Assembly: GCA_913061115.1 (NCBI GenBank)
Contig: CAJXTK010000003.1
Coordinates: 1-48,788 of the forward strand
Reading direction: 5' to 3'
From: an uncultured Haliea sp.
Lineage (GTDB): Bacteria; Pseudomonadota; Gammaproteobacteria; Pseudomonadales; Halieaceae
Length of the DNA: 48,788 nucleotides
Shown here one piece after another: positions 8,018 to 15,964 of this stretch (position 1 is its first letter; each line of letters begins with the position of its first letter). Position numbers and translations under genes: made by a program. The notes under the pieces are model-generated. The model worked only from the letters and a program-made list of their open reading frames with translations, did no database searches and was not told the origin of the DNA.

Positions 8018-8774
8018 ATGTTAATGCATTGGGGCGAATTTCCAGCAGATCGATTGCAACGCCCGGAGGTTGTGACAATGCGTAGCGCACCGCGTCCCCC
8101 ACATGTGTCACCTCCATACCCATGTCCATGTGCGTGCCAGCGTCCTTCCATGCTGCCAGCGCACCCTCCAGCGCTTGTGTGTCCCAGCCATCGGAGAAAT
8201 TTGTCCATGCGCCGCCGGGTCGAATACACGTAACACCAATGCCATCAGCCTGTACCTCCAACCTCAGATCGCGCGTAAAGCGCTCTACCGCGGCCTTAGT
8301 TGAGGCATAAATCGATAGATGGCTCATCTCATCATAATGCCAGGCGCTTGCGGAGGAAATTGTGATAATGCGGGGATTTTCGCTGCCTCTTAGCATCGGG
8401 ATCGCCAGCTGGGAACAGAACACTGTACCTAAAAAATTAGTCTGCACCTGCAAGAGCACTTCTTCTTCTACAAGATTTTCCACCTTGTTCGGTGTCGCCA
8501 ATCCCGCGTTATTCACCAATCCATCAAGACGTCCGAAATGCGTGTGAATTTTTTCAAATGCAATACTGACACTCGCTCGAGAACCCACATCAGCTGCCAC
8601 GCCGAGCGCATGGTCCGCGCCCATCTCTGCTACCGCCTGATCAAGACCCGACTGATTACGGCTGATTAGCCCAACACGCGCGCCGTGTTCCACGAGACTT
8701 TTAGCAATGGCCAGCCCAAACCCCCGTGAGCCACCGGTCACAATGTAAACATTGTCCTGCACATCCACGCTCAT
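8001..8774 (-). CDS. Short-chain dehydrogenase/reductase (SDR)
   Basis: A 257-residue classical SDR that would interconvert an alcohol and a ketone or aldehyde with NAD(P). The cofactor motif TGGSRGFG is at 13-20, NNAG at 88-91, and the catalytic set Ser140/141, Tyr156 and Lys160 (YASTK) is complete. Its ATG overlaps the aldehyde dehydrogenase stop as ATGA (8771-8774), so the two are translationally coupled. Position in the operon, after ALDH and before an NTF2-like gene, suggests it oxidises a hydroxyl introduced by the P450 or the membrane hydroxylase nearby. The exact substrate is unknown. Confidence 0.93.
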   Translation of the reverse strand: MSVDVQDNVYIVTGGSRGFGLAIAKSLVEHGARVGLISRNQSGLDQAVAEMGADHALGVAADVGSRASVSIAFEKIHTHFGRLDGLVNNAGLATPNKVENLVEEEVLLQVQTNFLGTVFCSQLAIPMLRGSENPRIITISSASAWHYDEMSHLSIYASTKAAVERFTRDLRLEVQADGIGVTCIRPGGAWTNFSDGWDTQALEGALAAWKDAGTHMDMGMEVTHVGDAVRYALSQPPGVAIDLLEIRPNALTSKSIF

Positions 8775-10240
8775 TCACCAATCGCAATGGCAATCGTCTT
8801 AGTTTCAAGATATTCCTCAAAACCCTCACGGCCCATCTCTCGACCGAGTCCACTTTGCTTATAGCCACCAAAAGGGGCATCTGCGCCGTAAAAATTCCCA
8901 CCATTCACATTGATTGTGCCGGCACGAATGCGCCGCGCAACAGCCAGTGCACGTTCGTCAGTTTCAGACCAAACGCTCCCTGACAGACCATAGTCAGAAT
9001 CATTGGCGATGCGCACGGCATCGTCCTCATCGTCGTAGGCAATGACTGCGAGCACCGGGCCGAAGATTTCCTCGCGCGCGATAGTCATCTCATTCGTCAC
9101 ATCCATAAATACCGTGGGCTCTACATAATAGCCTTTATCCAAATGAGCAGGCACACCGCCACCAATCAACACGCGGGCACCCTGCGCCTTTCCCACTTCA
9201 ATATAGTTAAGGACTCGCTCTCGCTGGCGAGCATTGACCAAGGGACCCATTATCTGACTATCAGAGCTCGGATCGCCGTACTGGATAAACCCAAAATAGG
9301 TTGGGAGCAATGCCTCTACTTCAGCCTGACGCGAGCGAGGAATGAGTAACCGGGTGTTGATTGCGCAGCCCTGGCCGGAGTGAAAACACACCGCCAGAAC
9401 ACTCAGCAGGCTTGAAGAAAGATCCGCGTCATCAAGAATGATATTGGCTGATTTGCCGCCCAGTTCTAGGAACACTTTTTTAACCGTTTGAGCAGCACGC
9501 GCCATTATGTGCTTACCGACCGCAGTGGAGCCGGTAAAGGACACCATATCCACGCGGGGATCGCTCACTAGCTGATCTCCCACTTCTTTCGGGTCCTCAG
9601 AGGTAATCACATTGAACACGCCAGGTGGAATATCGGTATGCTCTTTGATCACTCGCCCTAACATTGTCGACGACCAGGGTGTCTCTGGCGCGGCCTTCAA
9701 TATCAAGGTGCAACCAGCGGCAAGTGCAGGCACACATTTGGCAAGATTAATTTGTAGCGGCACGTTCCACGGGGTGATGCAGGCCACCACCCCAATCGCC
9801 TCTTTTTCCACCAAGCGTCGGTTCTTACCACCCATCATCTCAGAAACACCAATATCGCGGCTCCAGTCGAAGTCAGGTAAGCTTTTTAGCGTATAGTCGA
9901 TAAAACCGATAGGCAATTCACACTGCGGCCCCATTTCCCCACAAATACCCAGCGGCGCTCCGGTCTCAGCGGCGATCTGTAACTTAAAGTCTTGCTGTAC
10001 GGCGCGTAATCCTTGCTGCAATTGCTGCAGACACTTATGACGAAAGGCATGATTGGTAGACCAGTCGGTCTCATCAAATGCACGGCGGGCAGCGGCAATC
10101 GCTCTACCCATATCTTCGCAGCCGGCATCAGCTACGACGCCCATAACTTCTTCAGTTGCAGGATTAATATTGGGGTACGTTTTCCCGGAAGCGGCTTCAC
10201 ACAGCTCACCGTCTATGAATAATCTTTTTTCGGGATTCAT
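8771..10240 (-). CDS. NAD(P)-dependent aldehyde dehydrogenase
   Basis: A 489-residue ALDH-superfamily enzyme oxidising an aldehyde to a carboxylic acid. Visible are the N-terminal FIDGELCEAASGKT, the cofactor-binding FTGSTAVGK, the general-base glutamate in ELGGKS (Glu259) and the nucleophilic cysteine in GQGC (Cys292), followed by EEIFGPVLAV near 385. An upstream GTG in frame at 10258 overlaps the preceding stop, but ATG 10240 has the SD AGGAG eight bases upstream and gives the usual N-terminus, so it is preferred. It lies between the HIBADH-type gene and the coupled SDR, and fits an alcohol-aldehyde-acid oxidation sequence. It could equally serve a semialdehyde. Confidence 0.94.
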   Translation of the reverse strand: MNPEKRLFIDGELCEAASGKTYPNINPATEEVMGVVADAGCEDMGRAIAAARRAFDETDWSTNHAFRHKCLQQLQQGLRAVQQDFKLQIAAETGAPLGICGEMGPQCELPIGFIDYTLKSLPDFDWSRDIGVSEMMGGKNRRLVEKEAIGVVACITPWNVPLQINLAKCVPALAAGCTLILKAAPETPWSSTMLGRVIKEHTDIPPGVFNVITSEDPKEVGDQLVSDPRVDMVSFTGSTAVGKHIMARAAQTVKKVFLELGGKSANIILDDADLSSSLLSVLAVCFHSGQGCAINTRLLIPRSRQAEVEALLPTYFGFIQYGDPSSDSQIMGPLVNARQRERVLNYIEVGKAQGARVLIGGGVPAHLDKGYYVEPTVFMDVTNEMTIAREEIFGPVLAVIAYDDEDDAVRIANDSDYGLSGSVWSETDERALAVARRIRAGTINVNGGNFYGADAPFGGYKQSGLGREMGREGFEEYLETKTIAIAIGE

Positions 10241-10254
10241 ACTCTTAACTCCTG

Positions 10255-11124
10255 TCACATTGGTGGCCGTGATTCGTCTTTGGCCATAAACACATTCTCG
10301 ATACGATCACATATGTATTGAGCTGTGGGCATAACAACACCCTTAGTATTGGCAGTACTGATAGCACACTCCAAATCTTTTCGGCCCAGCCGTCCCATCG
10401 CGCCGAAGTAGGCATCCATGTCTTCTTCACTGGTCGTTTTTACCACAGCATTGCGACCACTGGCGAACATAAACATTTGCTGATTAACAACGCCGTTGGA
10501 TAACCCTACATCGCGCAACACTTCCACCGAAAGGCCGCAGGCTTCAGCTAACCGTGTCGCCTCCACCATGGCGACAAACTCGGTGTACTGGATAAAGTTA
10601 TTGCATAGTTTCAGCGCTATACCACAGCCGACAGGTCCAGCATGTACAATTTTTTCCGCAGAAGTTTGGAACACAGGAGAACCCTGCGCTAATTGCTCCA
10701 CACTACCGCCCACCATATAACACAACGTACCGTCGAGTGCCCTGTGCGCTCCGCCTGTAATAGGAGCGTCAATCAGGTGGAGGCCTAAATTAGATGCCTC
10801 TTCAGCCCATAACAGCAAATTAGCCTGTGTAACCGTGCTGTGAATCGCTATCAACGTGCCAGGCGACGCGTGAGCAAAAATACCGTCATCGCCATGCAAA
10901 AGATTCTCCACCTGAGCGTCGTCGCGCACACAAATACCTATGTGCACACAGATCTTCGCAAGAGCAGCGGCCGACGCACAGCCTATCGCACCTTCTGCCA
11001 CCAATTCTTCAACGGCAGGCGCATACACATCGTAGACATGTGCACTGAATGCATCGCAGATGAGCCGCTGTGCACAGGGCTTGCCGATATTACCCAACCC
11101 TATATAGCCGACATTGATTTTCAC
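10255..11124 (-). CDS. 3-hydroxyisobutyrate dehydrogenase-family oxidoreductase
   Basis: A 289-residue beta-hydroxyacid dehydrogenase. The Rossmann motif GLGNIG is at 9-14, a substrate loop DAPITGGAHRALDG near 119-132 corresponds to the family DAPVSGG signature, and the catalytic lysine is Lys172 in GIALKLCNN. It would oxidise a 3-hydroxy acid, or reduce the semialdehyde, using NAD(P). The start is GTG 11124, with GGAG about nine bases upstream. It heads the leftward group HIBADH-ALDH-SDR-NTF2-like and is transcribed divergently from the MarR-type regulator. A role in valine degradation is possible, but the surrounding genes point to a more specialised pathway. Confidence 0.85.
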   Translation of the reverse strand: MKINVGYIGLGNIGKPCAQRLICDAFSAHVYDVYAPAVEELVAEGAIGCASAAALAKICVHIGICVRDDAQVENLLHGDDGIFAHASPGTLIAIHSTVTQANLLLWAEEASNLGLHLIDAPITGGAHRALDGTLCYMVGGSVEQLAQGSPVFQTSAEKIVHAGPVGCGIALKLCNNFIQYTEFVAMVEATRLAEACGLSVEVLRDVGLSNGVVNQQMFMFASGRNAVVKTTSEEDMDAYFGAMGRLGRKDLECAISTANTKGVVMPTAQYICDRIENVFMAKDESRPPM

Positions 11125-11184
11125 CTTAATTCACTCCTCTTATTAACGCTTTTTCTTTCTAGCGGCGCATTCTTATTGGCGGCC

Positions 11185-11214
11185 AGTGTATCCATCAAAA
11201 ACAGAGTCTGTCAA
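11185..11214 (-). promoter_or_regulatory. Candidate promoter of the leftward HIBADH-ALDH-SDR operon
   Basis: On the minus strand TTGACA (11214-11209) is a perfect -35, followed after 18 bases by TACACT (11190-11185). It lies about 60 bases upstream of the GTG start and immediately beside the palindrome at 11221-11235, so a regulator bound there could control both directions. Confidence 0.45.
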
Positions 11215-11220
11215 TATAAA

Positions 11221-11235
11221 TTGACTAGTAGTCAA
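11221..11235. promoter_or_regulatory. Palindromic operator, probably for the adjacent MarR-type regulator
   Basis: TTGACTA-G-TAGTCAA is a perfect inverted repeat with 7-base arms and a single central base, in the intergenic space between divergent catabolic operons. The size fits sites of MarR-family dimers. The left arm contains the -35 TTGACT of the regulator promoter, so binding would repress the regulator gene. The identity of the binding protein is inference from proximity. Confidence 0.6.
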
Positions 11236-11249
11236 GTTGCGTTTACTAT
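11221..11249 (+). promoter_or_regulatory. Promoter of the double MarR gene, possibly giving a leaderless mRNA
   Basis: TTGACT (11221-11226) and TACTAT (11244-11249) are separated by 17 bases. Transcription would be expected to begin about seven bases later, at 11256, which is the A of the regulator ATG. No Shine-Dalgarno sequence is visible before that ATG. Confidence 0.5.
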
Positions 11250-11255
11250 TTCGGC

Positions 11256-12314
11256 ATGAACGCTCTCAGCCTAGAAAACATCGAGCCCCGTATGGGCAGG
11301 AATCGATATCGACATCACTTTTCCCGACACCTGCTCGGTGTAGCACGATACCTCCAAAACACAATGATGACCGCGCTGCACCAACAGTACGGGCATGAGC
11401 ATCTACGATTGAGTTTTAGCCCCTATATCATTCTGCTCGGAGAAGGCGACAAGCGGCTAACGGATCTAGCAGAAATTTTAGGTATTTCTCGGCAGGCCTG
11501 CAATCAAGCCGCCAAACAAGTCGTCGCAGCGGGCTATATTGACCGAATCGCTGACCCTGAAGACGGCCGCGCCAAACAACTGACTCTGTCGTCTCATGGC
11601 ATCAAGCTGCGTCGCGATGGCCTTCATATTGTCGCTGAACTGGATCAGCAGCTAGCAAAAATCATTGACGGCTCGCGCATTCTTGATGCAAGTAAGTCTC
11701 TACGAAGAATCTCTCATCGGCACTCTCTCAGCCTCGCGTCACAGCGCAATGACGCGAACGCGGACACATCGATGGCTGGGTTACTACCTAGACTCTCAGA
11801 CTATACGCTGAAACGCCTTATGGAATTGACGCGTGAGAAAGGTCATCCTGGACTAAAGCTACGCTTCGGTCAGGTACTGGGACTGATTGGTCCTTCTGGA
11901 GGACGAATACAGAAAATTGCAGCCATTCAGGACGTGAGCAAGCAAGCTATCAGCGCCATCGGCACAGAGCTGGAAAACCTCGGGTATCTGCAGCGCAAAA
12001 CCGACCCCTCAGATGCTCGCCAAGTGGTGCTTATCTTCACCGATCACGGAGAGAAGCTGATTACTGACTCAATAATAAGTGGCAATGAGTTGGAAGCGGA
12101 GTTTGCCGAGATCATTGGCCAGGCAGCGCTTAAGCGGCTGGACGCGACGCTACAAGATCTGTACTTCGGGCTCGAACTGGAACAAGGCATTTTTGACACC
12201 GGTAGCGAAGCCGAGATTATTCTGCTGGCGCATCAACTTCAACAACGACTAGGCGAGCAAGGCAGCAAGGCACTCGCCACCCTATTGCTCTGTCCTACTG
12301 AATACGCGAGGTAA
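11256..12314 (+). CDS. MarR-family regulator with two fused winged-helix domains
   Basis: A 352-residue transcription factor containing two MarR-like halves. The first winged helix is at about 68-117 (LTDLAEILGISRQACNQ with wing DPEDGRAKQLTLSSHG) and the second at about 217-265 (IQKIAAIQDVSKQAISA with wing DPSDARQVVLIFTDHG). Ordinary MarR proteins are 140-170 residues and work as dimers; this one is about twice that size, so a single chain could form the pseudo-dimer. It probably represses its own gene and the divergent HIBADH operon through the palindrome at 11221-11235, with release by a pathway intermediate. The next gene starts immediately after its stop codon. Confidence 0.88.
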   Translation: MNALSLENIEPRMGRNRYRHHFSRHLLGVARYLQNTMMTALHQQYGHEHLRLSFSPYIILLGEGDKRLTDLAEILGISRQACNQAAKQVVAAGYIDRIADPEDGRAKQLTLSSHGIKLRRDGLHIVAELDQQLAKIIDGSRILDASKSLRRISHRHSLSLASQRNDANADTSMAGLLPRLSDYTLKRLMELTREKGHPGLKLRFGQVLGLIGPSGGRIQKIAAIQDVSKQAISAIGTELENLGYLQRKTDPSDARQVVLIFTDHGEKLITDSIISGNELEAEFAEIIGQAALKRLDATLQDLYFGLELEQGIFDTGSEAEIILLAHQLQQRLGEQGSKALATLLLCPTEYAR

Positions 12315-13055
12315 ATGACAATGATAATCAACAACGAGTGGCTGGCTTACGTATGGCAGCACTACCACATCCTAGGTTCCCTGGTAGCACTGGCGGGCAT
12401 TGTAGCCATAACCATTGTTGGCAAGAAGATTCTGTTCCGTGTGCCAGCAGTGGGCGAAATGCGACAGCGCAATAGGGAAAAGGATAAGCCCAAATGGAAG
12501 CTGGAAAAATATCCGCCGGTAGTCCGTAGTACTCAGAAAGTCGGCCTGTATTGCAACATCGTTTTTTTCCTCGTACTGCTGCCATTTTGCATCACATTTG
12601 AAAATCAAGCGGTATGGAAAGTGTTATTGGACACTGCCGTCATTCTGCTGTTTTATGACTTCTTTTACTATCTGTCGCATCGATTCTGGTTTCATGGGCA
12701 AGGTGCCATGCGTAAGATACACGCTGTGCACCATCAGGCCCGCAATCCCACTTACCTGGATGCACACTATGTGCACCCTTTTGAGACTTTCATCGGGCTA
12801 TCGCTCTACATGGGATCAACAGTAATATTGGCGGCACTTATGGGGCCTTTTCAGATCACCACCATAATCCTAACGTATCTGATATTCACCCAGCTTAACC
12901 AGATTAATCATGTCTATCTGAATCTGCCGCACTTCCCCTTCAAAACCATGAACTGGGTTGTGGCCAAGCATCACGTGCACCATGAGAATATGCACAAAGG
13001 CAACTATTCAACGATTACACCTCTTTACGATAAAATTTTTGGCACACTAGACTAG
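12315..13055 (+). CDS. Membrane fatty-acid hydroxylase / sterol desaturase superfamily protein
   Basis: A 246-residue integral membrane di-iron enzyme. Hydrophobic segments occur near 15-40, 75-95, 100-120 and 155-195. The histidine clusters are SHRFWFH (near 122-128), HAVHH (near 135-139) and KHHVHH (near 217-222), matching the three-box metal-binding pattern of the superfamily. Such enzymes hydroxylate or desaturate lipids, carotenoids or sterols with O2. The ATG directly follows the stop of the MarR gene (TAA ATG), with a second in-frame ATG six bases on and GAGGTAA as SD, so it is translationally coupled to the regulator. In this setting it may provide an oxygenation step in addition to the P450. 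The substrate is unknown. Confidence 0.85.
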   Translation: MTMIINNEWLAYVWQHYHILGSLVALAGIVAITIVGKKILFRVPAVGEMRQRNREKDKPKWKLEKYPPVVRSTQKVGLYCNIVFFLVLLPFCITFENQAVWKVLLDTAVILLFYDFFYYLSHRFWFHGQGAMRKIHAVHHQARNPTYLDAHYVHPFETFIGLSLYMGSTVILAALMGPFQITTIILTYLIFTQLNQINHVYLNLPHFPFKTMNWVVAKHHVHHENMHKGNYSTITPLYDKIFGTLD

Positions 13056-13083
13056 AGTAGACTGAACTCATCGGAGAGACATT

Positions 13084-13467
13084 ATGAATGACGAAGAACG
13101 CCGCGCCCTGGGCGAAGAAAAAATAAAGGATGTTTACGCCGGAGATGTTGTAGTTCCTCCAGAGGGCTATGCTTTTACCGACATTATGCTCAAACAATTG
13201 TTCGCCGAACTGTGGACACGAGAAACACTTTCTATGCGCGACAAGCGCATTCTGCTGCTGGGTATTATCGCAGAGAAGGGCGAGCCCACGACATTCAAAA
13301 TACAGATCAAAGCCTCTCTCAAGAGAGGCGAAATCAACCCAGCCGAAGCACGAGAGTTTCTTCTTTTCATCGCACAGTACGCTGGATATCCACGAGCAGC
13401 CTCAATGCTGGGACCGGTCGAACAGGCTATTGCAGAATTCGAAAAAGAGACTGCGGACGCCAGCTAA
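13084..13467 (+). CDS. Carboxymuconolactone-decarboxylase-family protein
   Basis: A 127-residue all-helical protein resembling the CMD/AhpD family: the central helix SMRDKRILLLGIIAEKGE and the later FIAQYAGYPRAASML correspond to the conserved core of 4-carboxymuconolactone decarboxylases. It has no cysteine, so it lacks the CxxC redox pair of AhpD-like peroxidases and is more likely a decarboxylase or lactone/ring-related enzyme. The SD GGAGAG precedes ATG 13084. It is the third gene of the rightward group MarR-hydroxylase-CMD-crotonase. No other protocatechuate-pathway gene is present, so the classical reaction is not supported. Confidence 0.78.
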   Translation: MNDEERRALGEEKIKDVYAGDVVVPPEGYAFTDIMLKQLFAELWTRETLSMRDKRILLLGIIAEKGEPTTFKIQIKASLKRGEINPAEAREFLLFIAQYAGYPRAASMLGPVEQAIAEFEKETADAS

Positions 13468-13552
13468 ACAAGCCGTTCGGCACCGCAACTTACAGCTTTT
13501 TCTGACCCAATGGTTGCCATTCGCTGCGAGCGACTCCAAAATAGTAAATCCA

Positions 13553-13573
13553 GCATTTGCGTTAAGCGAATGC
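13553..13573 (+). other. Hairpin upstream of the crotonase gene
   Basis: GCATTTGC and GCGAATGC form an 8-bp stem with one T-G wobble around a GTTAA loop, 26 bases before the crotonase ATG. It lies in the 132-base gap after the CMD-like gene. It may be an mRNA processing or attenuation element. Confidence 0.3.
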
Positions 13574-13599
13574 AGCTGTCCTAAAGAGGAAAAGCCGCC

Positions 13600-14442
13600 A
13601 TGAAACCGCAAGATTTTCGAGACATAACCTATGTCAAAGATGATGCTGGCATTGTTACGCTGACATTAAATACGCCGGGGCGCAAAAATGCTCTCAGCGC
13701 CGTCACTTTTCTGGAGCTTTTTTACGCTGTGGATCACTTTCAGTCCGATGAGTCAGCGCACGCGATGATATTGACGGGCGCGAAGGGTCAAAATGCCAAC
13801 GATCCAAAAAAAGAAGCCTTTAGCAGCGGCGGATACTTCAACCCTGATGCCTTTGAAGGTTTGGCGCCCGAGGTATTAGCAGATATTGATATGTCAGATG
13901 TTGCCCAAAAACGTACGACTATGAAATTCTATGAGTGTGACAAACCCGTCATTGCTGCCATCAATGGGCTCGCAATCGGTGGCGCGTTTACGCTTTGCCT
14001 AGCAGCCGCGGACCAAATTTACCTGTCGGAGCATGCATGGATACAACTTCCTTTCGCGAAACTTGGCATTGCTGCCGAACTAGCTTCCACTTTTCTGTTG
14101 CCACGTTTGCTTGGATTCCAAAAGGCCAAGGAAATGCTTTTTTTTCCAGAACGTATTAGTGCAGAGCAAGCTGTAGAGCTCGGACTTGCCAACAAGGTCT
14201 TACCCCATGACGAGCTTCTAAACTACGCCAAGGAGCAAACGCTGCAACTTATACCCCCTTTAGGTCCTGCGATGTCCATTCGCGAGATGAAGCGATGCAT
14301 GCACCAGCCCCATATCGATTCACTTGAAAAGGCCCTTGATATGGAGAACAACGCGCTGGCAAAGCTCATGCATACTGAAGATTTTGCCGAGGGAATGATG
14401 GCGCGTATTGAACGAAGATCGCCGGTATTTAAGGGCAGATAA
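13600..14442 (+). CDS. Enoyl-CoA hydratase/isomerase (crotonase family)
   Basis: A 280-residue crotonase-fold enzyme acting on an acyl-CoA. The oxyanion-hole segments are FSSGGYFNPD near 74-83 and NGLAIGGAFTL near 122-132, and LPFAKLGIAAELAST near 150 covers the usual acid/base region. The second half continues with ISAEQAVELGLANKV, typical of the family. The SD AAAGAGGAAAA precedes ATG 13600. It is the last catabolic enzyme of the rightward group and would process a CoA ester made by one of the two CoA ligases, by hydration, isomerisation or ring opening. It might also stand in for the liuC that is missing from the leucine operon, but no sequence feature shows this. Confidence 0.88.
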   Translation: MKPQDFRDITYVKDDAGIVTLTLNTPGRKNALSAVTFLELFYAVDHFQSDESAHAMILTGAKGQNANDPKKEAFSSGGYFNPDAFEGLAPEVLADIDMSDVAQKRTTMKFYECDKPVIAAINGLAIGGAFTLCLAAADQIYLSEHAWIQLPFAKLGIAAELASTFLLPRLLGFQKAKEMLFFPERISAEQAVELGLANKVLPHDELLNYAKEQTLQLIPPLGPAMSIREMKRCMHQPHIDSLEKALDMENNALAKLMHTEDFAEGMMARIERRSPVFKGR

Positions 14443-14459
14443 TTCAGCGTCACGCGCCC

Positions 14460-14495
14460 GGTTGACCCAGCCAAGCTGCGTCAGCGTAGTCAACC
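14460..14495. repeat. Inverted repeat between the crotonase and deacylase-like genes
   Basis: GGTTGAC (14460-14466) and GTCAACC (14489-14495) are perfect 7-base arms separated by 22 bases, which contain a nested GCTG-CGT-CAGC hairpin. The right arm region TAGTCAA repeats one half-site of the palindrome at 11221-11235. It could be an mRNA hairpin or a degenerate regulator site; the spacing differs from that palindrome. Confidence 0.35.
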
Positions 14496-14539
14496 TTCCC
14501 TCGACAGTGGCGTTTGCCACAGACTCCAAAGGCTCTTCG

Positions 14540-15964
14540 ATGTATCGATATCTTTTTTCAGACAACCGGATTTTTACCCTGCGCCCGCTGATCTGCGTAT
14601 GCGTATGCTTCTTCATGACATCGACGCTAGCGCAGGTTGATGAGGCGCAGGTGGGCGAAGTTCAGGTTGACGAGATACAAATTGATAAGATGCAGACTCC
14701 TGCCGGAGAAGTCATCGTTGAGCAGGCTCTTCCTGCGCCAACACTTGAAGCTCAGACAGCGCTTACAACGGTCGAGGGGATTGCAACTGAAACCACTATC
14801 GCCAACAAAGAACCGGATGCTACTGATGAGGAGCGGGTCGAGTCAATCCCAGAGCCGCCAAATGATATACTCAATATTCTAGGTGCCACAATATCTCTAG
14901 GGGAGACACGACGACTGCTCTGGGTCGCAGGAGAAACCTCTTACGGCAGCAAATTAGAAGCGCCGGTTAACATCATACGTGGAAAATATCCCGGCCCAAA
15001 CTTGTGCCTCACAGCGGCTATTCATGGTGACGAATTGAACGGCGTTGAAATTGTGAGGCGATTGATCAGTAAGCTTTCTGCAAAGAAGTTACACGGGACG
15101 GTCATTGGTGTTCCCATTGTCAATTTACTGGGCTTCACCAATGGCACACGGTATCTACCAGACCGACGCGACCTTAATCGACACTTTCCAGGTAACCCTA
15201 AGGGTAGCTCTGCATCACGCATCGCATATTCTTTTTTTCAGGATATCGTACGTCATTGCGATTTATTAATAGATCTGCATACCGGCTCATTGGCTCGAAC
15301 TAACATTGCGCAAGTCAGAGCAAACCTGCAGGTTCCTGAGGTACTGGAATTCACCACTAAGTTTGGCTCAACGGCGGTATTACACAGCAGAAAACTTCGT
15401 GGCAACTTACGCAGTGCCGCGGTCAACTATGGTATACCTGCCGTCGCTCTGGAGCTGGGTGAACCCGGAAGCCTGCAAGAAAAGCACATCAAAGAAGGAG
15501 TCAAAATTATACAGGCCGTACTGCGTGGAGTGAATATGACGCGCCCCTTCTGGGCGACCAGCGGGTCGCAAGCCGTATTTTATAGCTCACGCTGGGTGAG
15601 AGTTAATTACGGAGGGCTGCTGATTTCCAATGTTGACATTGGCGAGCGCATTTGGGAAGGCACCGTTTTGGGATCGATCGTCAATCCAATAACCGATGAG
15701 ACCTTTGAAATCCTTTCCCCCTACTCAGGTCGGGTTCTGGGCATGGCACTCAACCAGTTTATGTTGCCAGGATACGCCGCTTTTAATATTGGCATCGCCG
15801 CCGACAGAGATAGCGCAGCTGTCGAGGCACAAATTTTTGAGTGTATCGATACTGACGATCAGGTTGGCGATGAGCTTAGCTGCTCACTCGACGACGAAGA
15901 GGCGGAGCAAATTGAGCGCGACGACATTGTTCTTGGTGAACAGGAAGAAGAAGATGAGTCATAA
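14540..15964 (+). CDS. Exported succinylglutamate-desuccinylase/aspartoacylase-like (M14-type) protein
   Basis: A 474-residue zinc hydrolase-like protein. The start ATG 14540, with AAAGG upstream, gives a signal peptide (hydrophobic PLICVCVCFFMTSTLAQ, residues about 16-32); longer frames from 14408 run back into the crotonase gene and are rejected. Residues about 33-105 are acidic and partly repetitive (VDEAQVGEVQVDEIQIDK). The AstE/AspA domain follows: the zinc ligands are HGDE (His162, Glu165) and LHTG (His247), and the probable catalytic Glu305 lies in LELGEPG. The tail after about 430 is very acidic (DDEEAEQ, EQEEEDES). It would cleave an amide or act as a carboxypeptidase in the periplasm. 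Many exported relatives in marine gammaproteobacteria have no known substrate. Confidence 0.8.
   Translation: MYRYLFSDNRIFTLRPLICVCVCFFMTSTLAQVDEAQVGEVQVDEIQIDKMQTPAGEVIVEQALPAPTLEAQTALTTVEGIATETTIANKEPDATDEERVESIPEPPNDILNILGATISLGETRRLLWVAGETSYGSKLEAPVNIIRGKYPGPNLCLTAAIHGDELNGVEIVRRLISKLSAKKLHGTVIGVPIVNLLGFTNGTRYLPDRRDLNRHFPGNPKGSSASRIAYSFFQDIVRHCDLLIDLHTGSLARTNIAQVRANLQVPEVLEFTTKFGSTAVLHSRKLRGNLRSAAVNYGIPAVALELGEPGSLQEKHIKEGVKIIQAVLRGVNMTRPFWATSGSQAVFYSSRWVRVNYGGLLISNVDIGERIWEGTVLGSIVNPITDETFEILSPYSGRVLGMALNQFMLPGYAAFNIGIAADRDSAAVEAQIFECIDTDDQVGDELSCSLDDEEAEQIERDDIVLGEQEEEDES

Noticed and set aside
13084-13467. AhpD-type peroxidase function for the CMD-like protein
   Set aside because: The protein has no cysteine at all, so the CxxC redox centre is absent.
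14408-14539. N-terminal extension of the M14-like protein
   Set aside because: It overlaps the crotonase 3' end and would bury the signal peptide; ATG 14540 with AAAGG upstream fits better.
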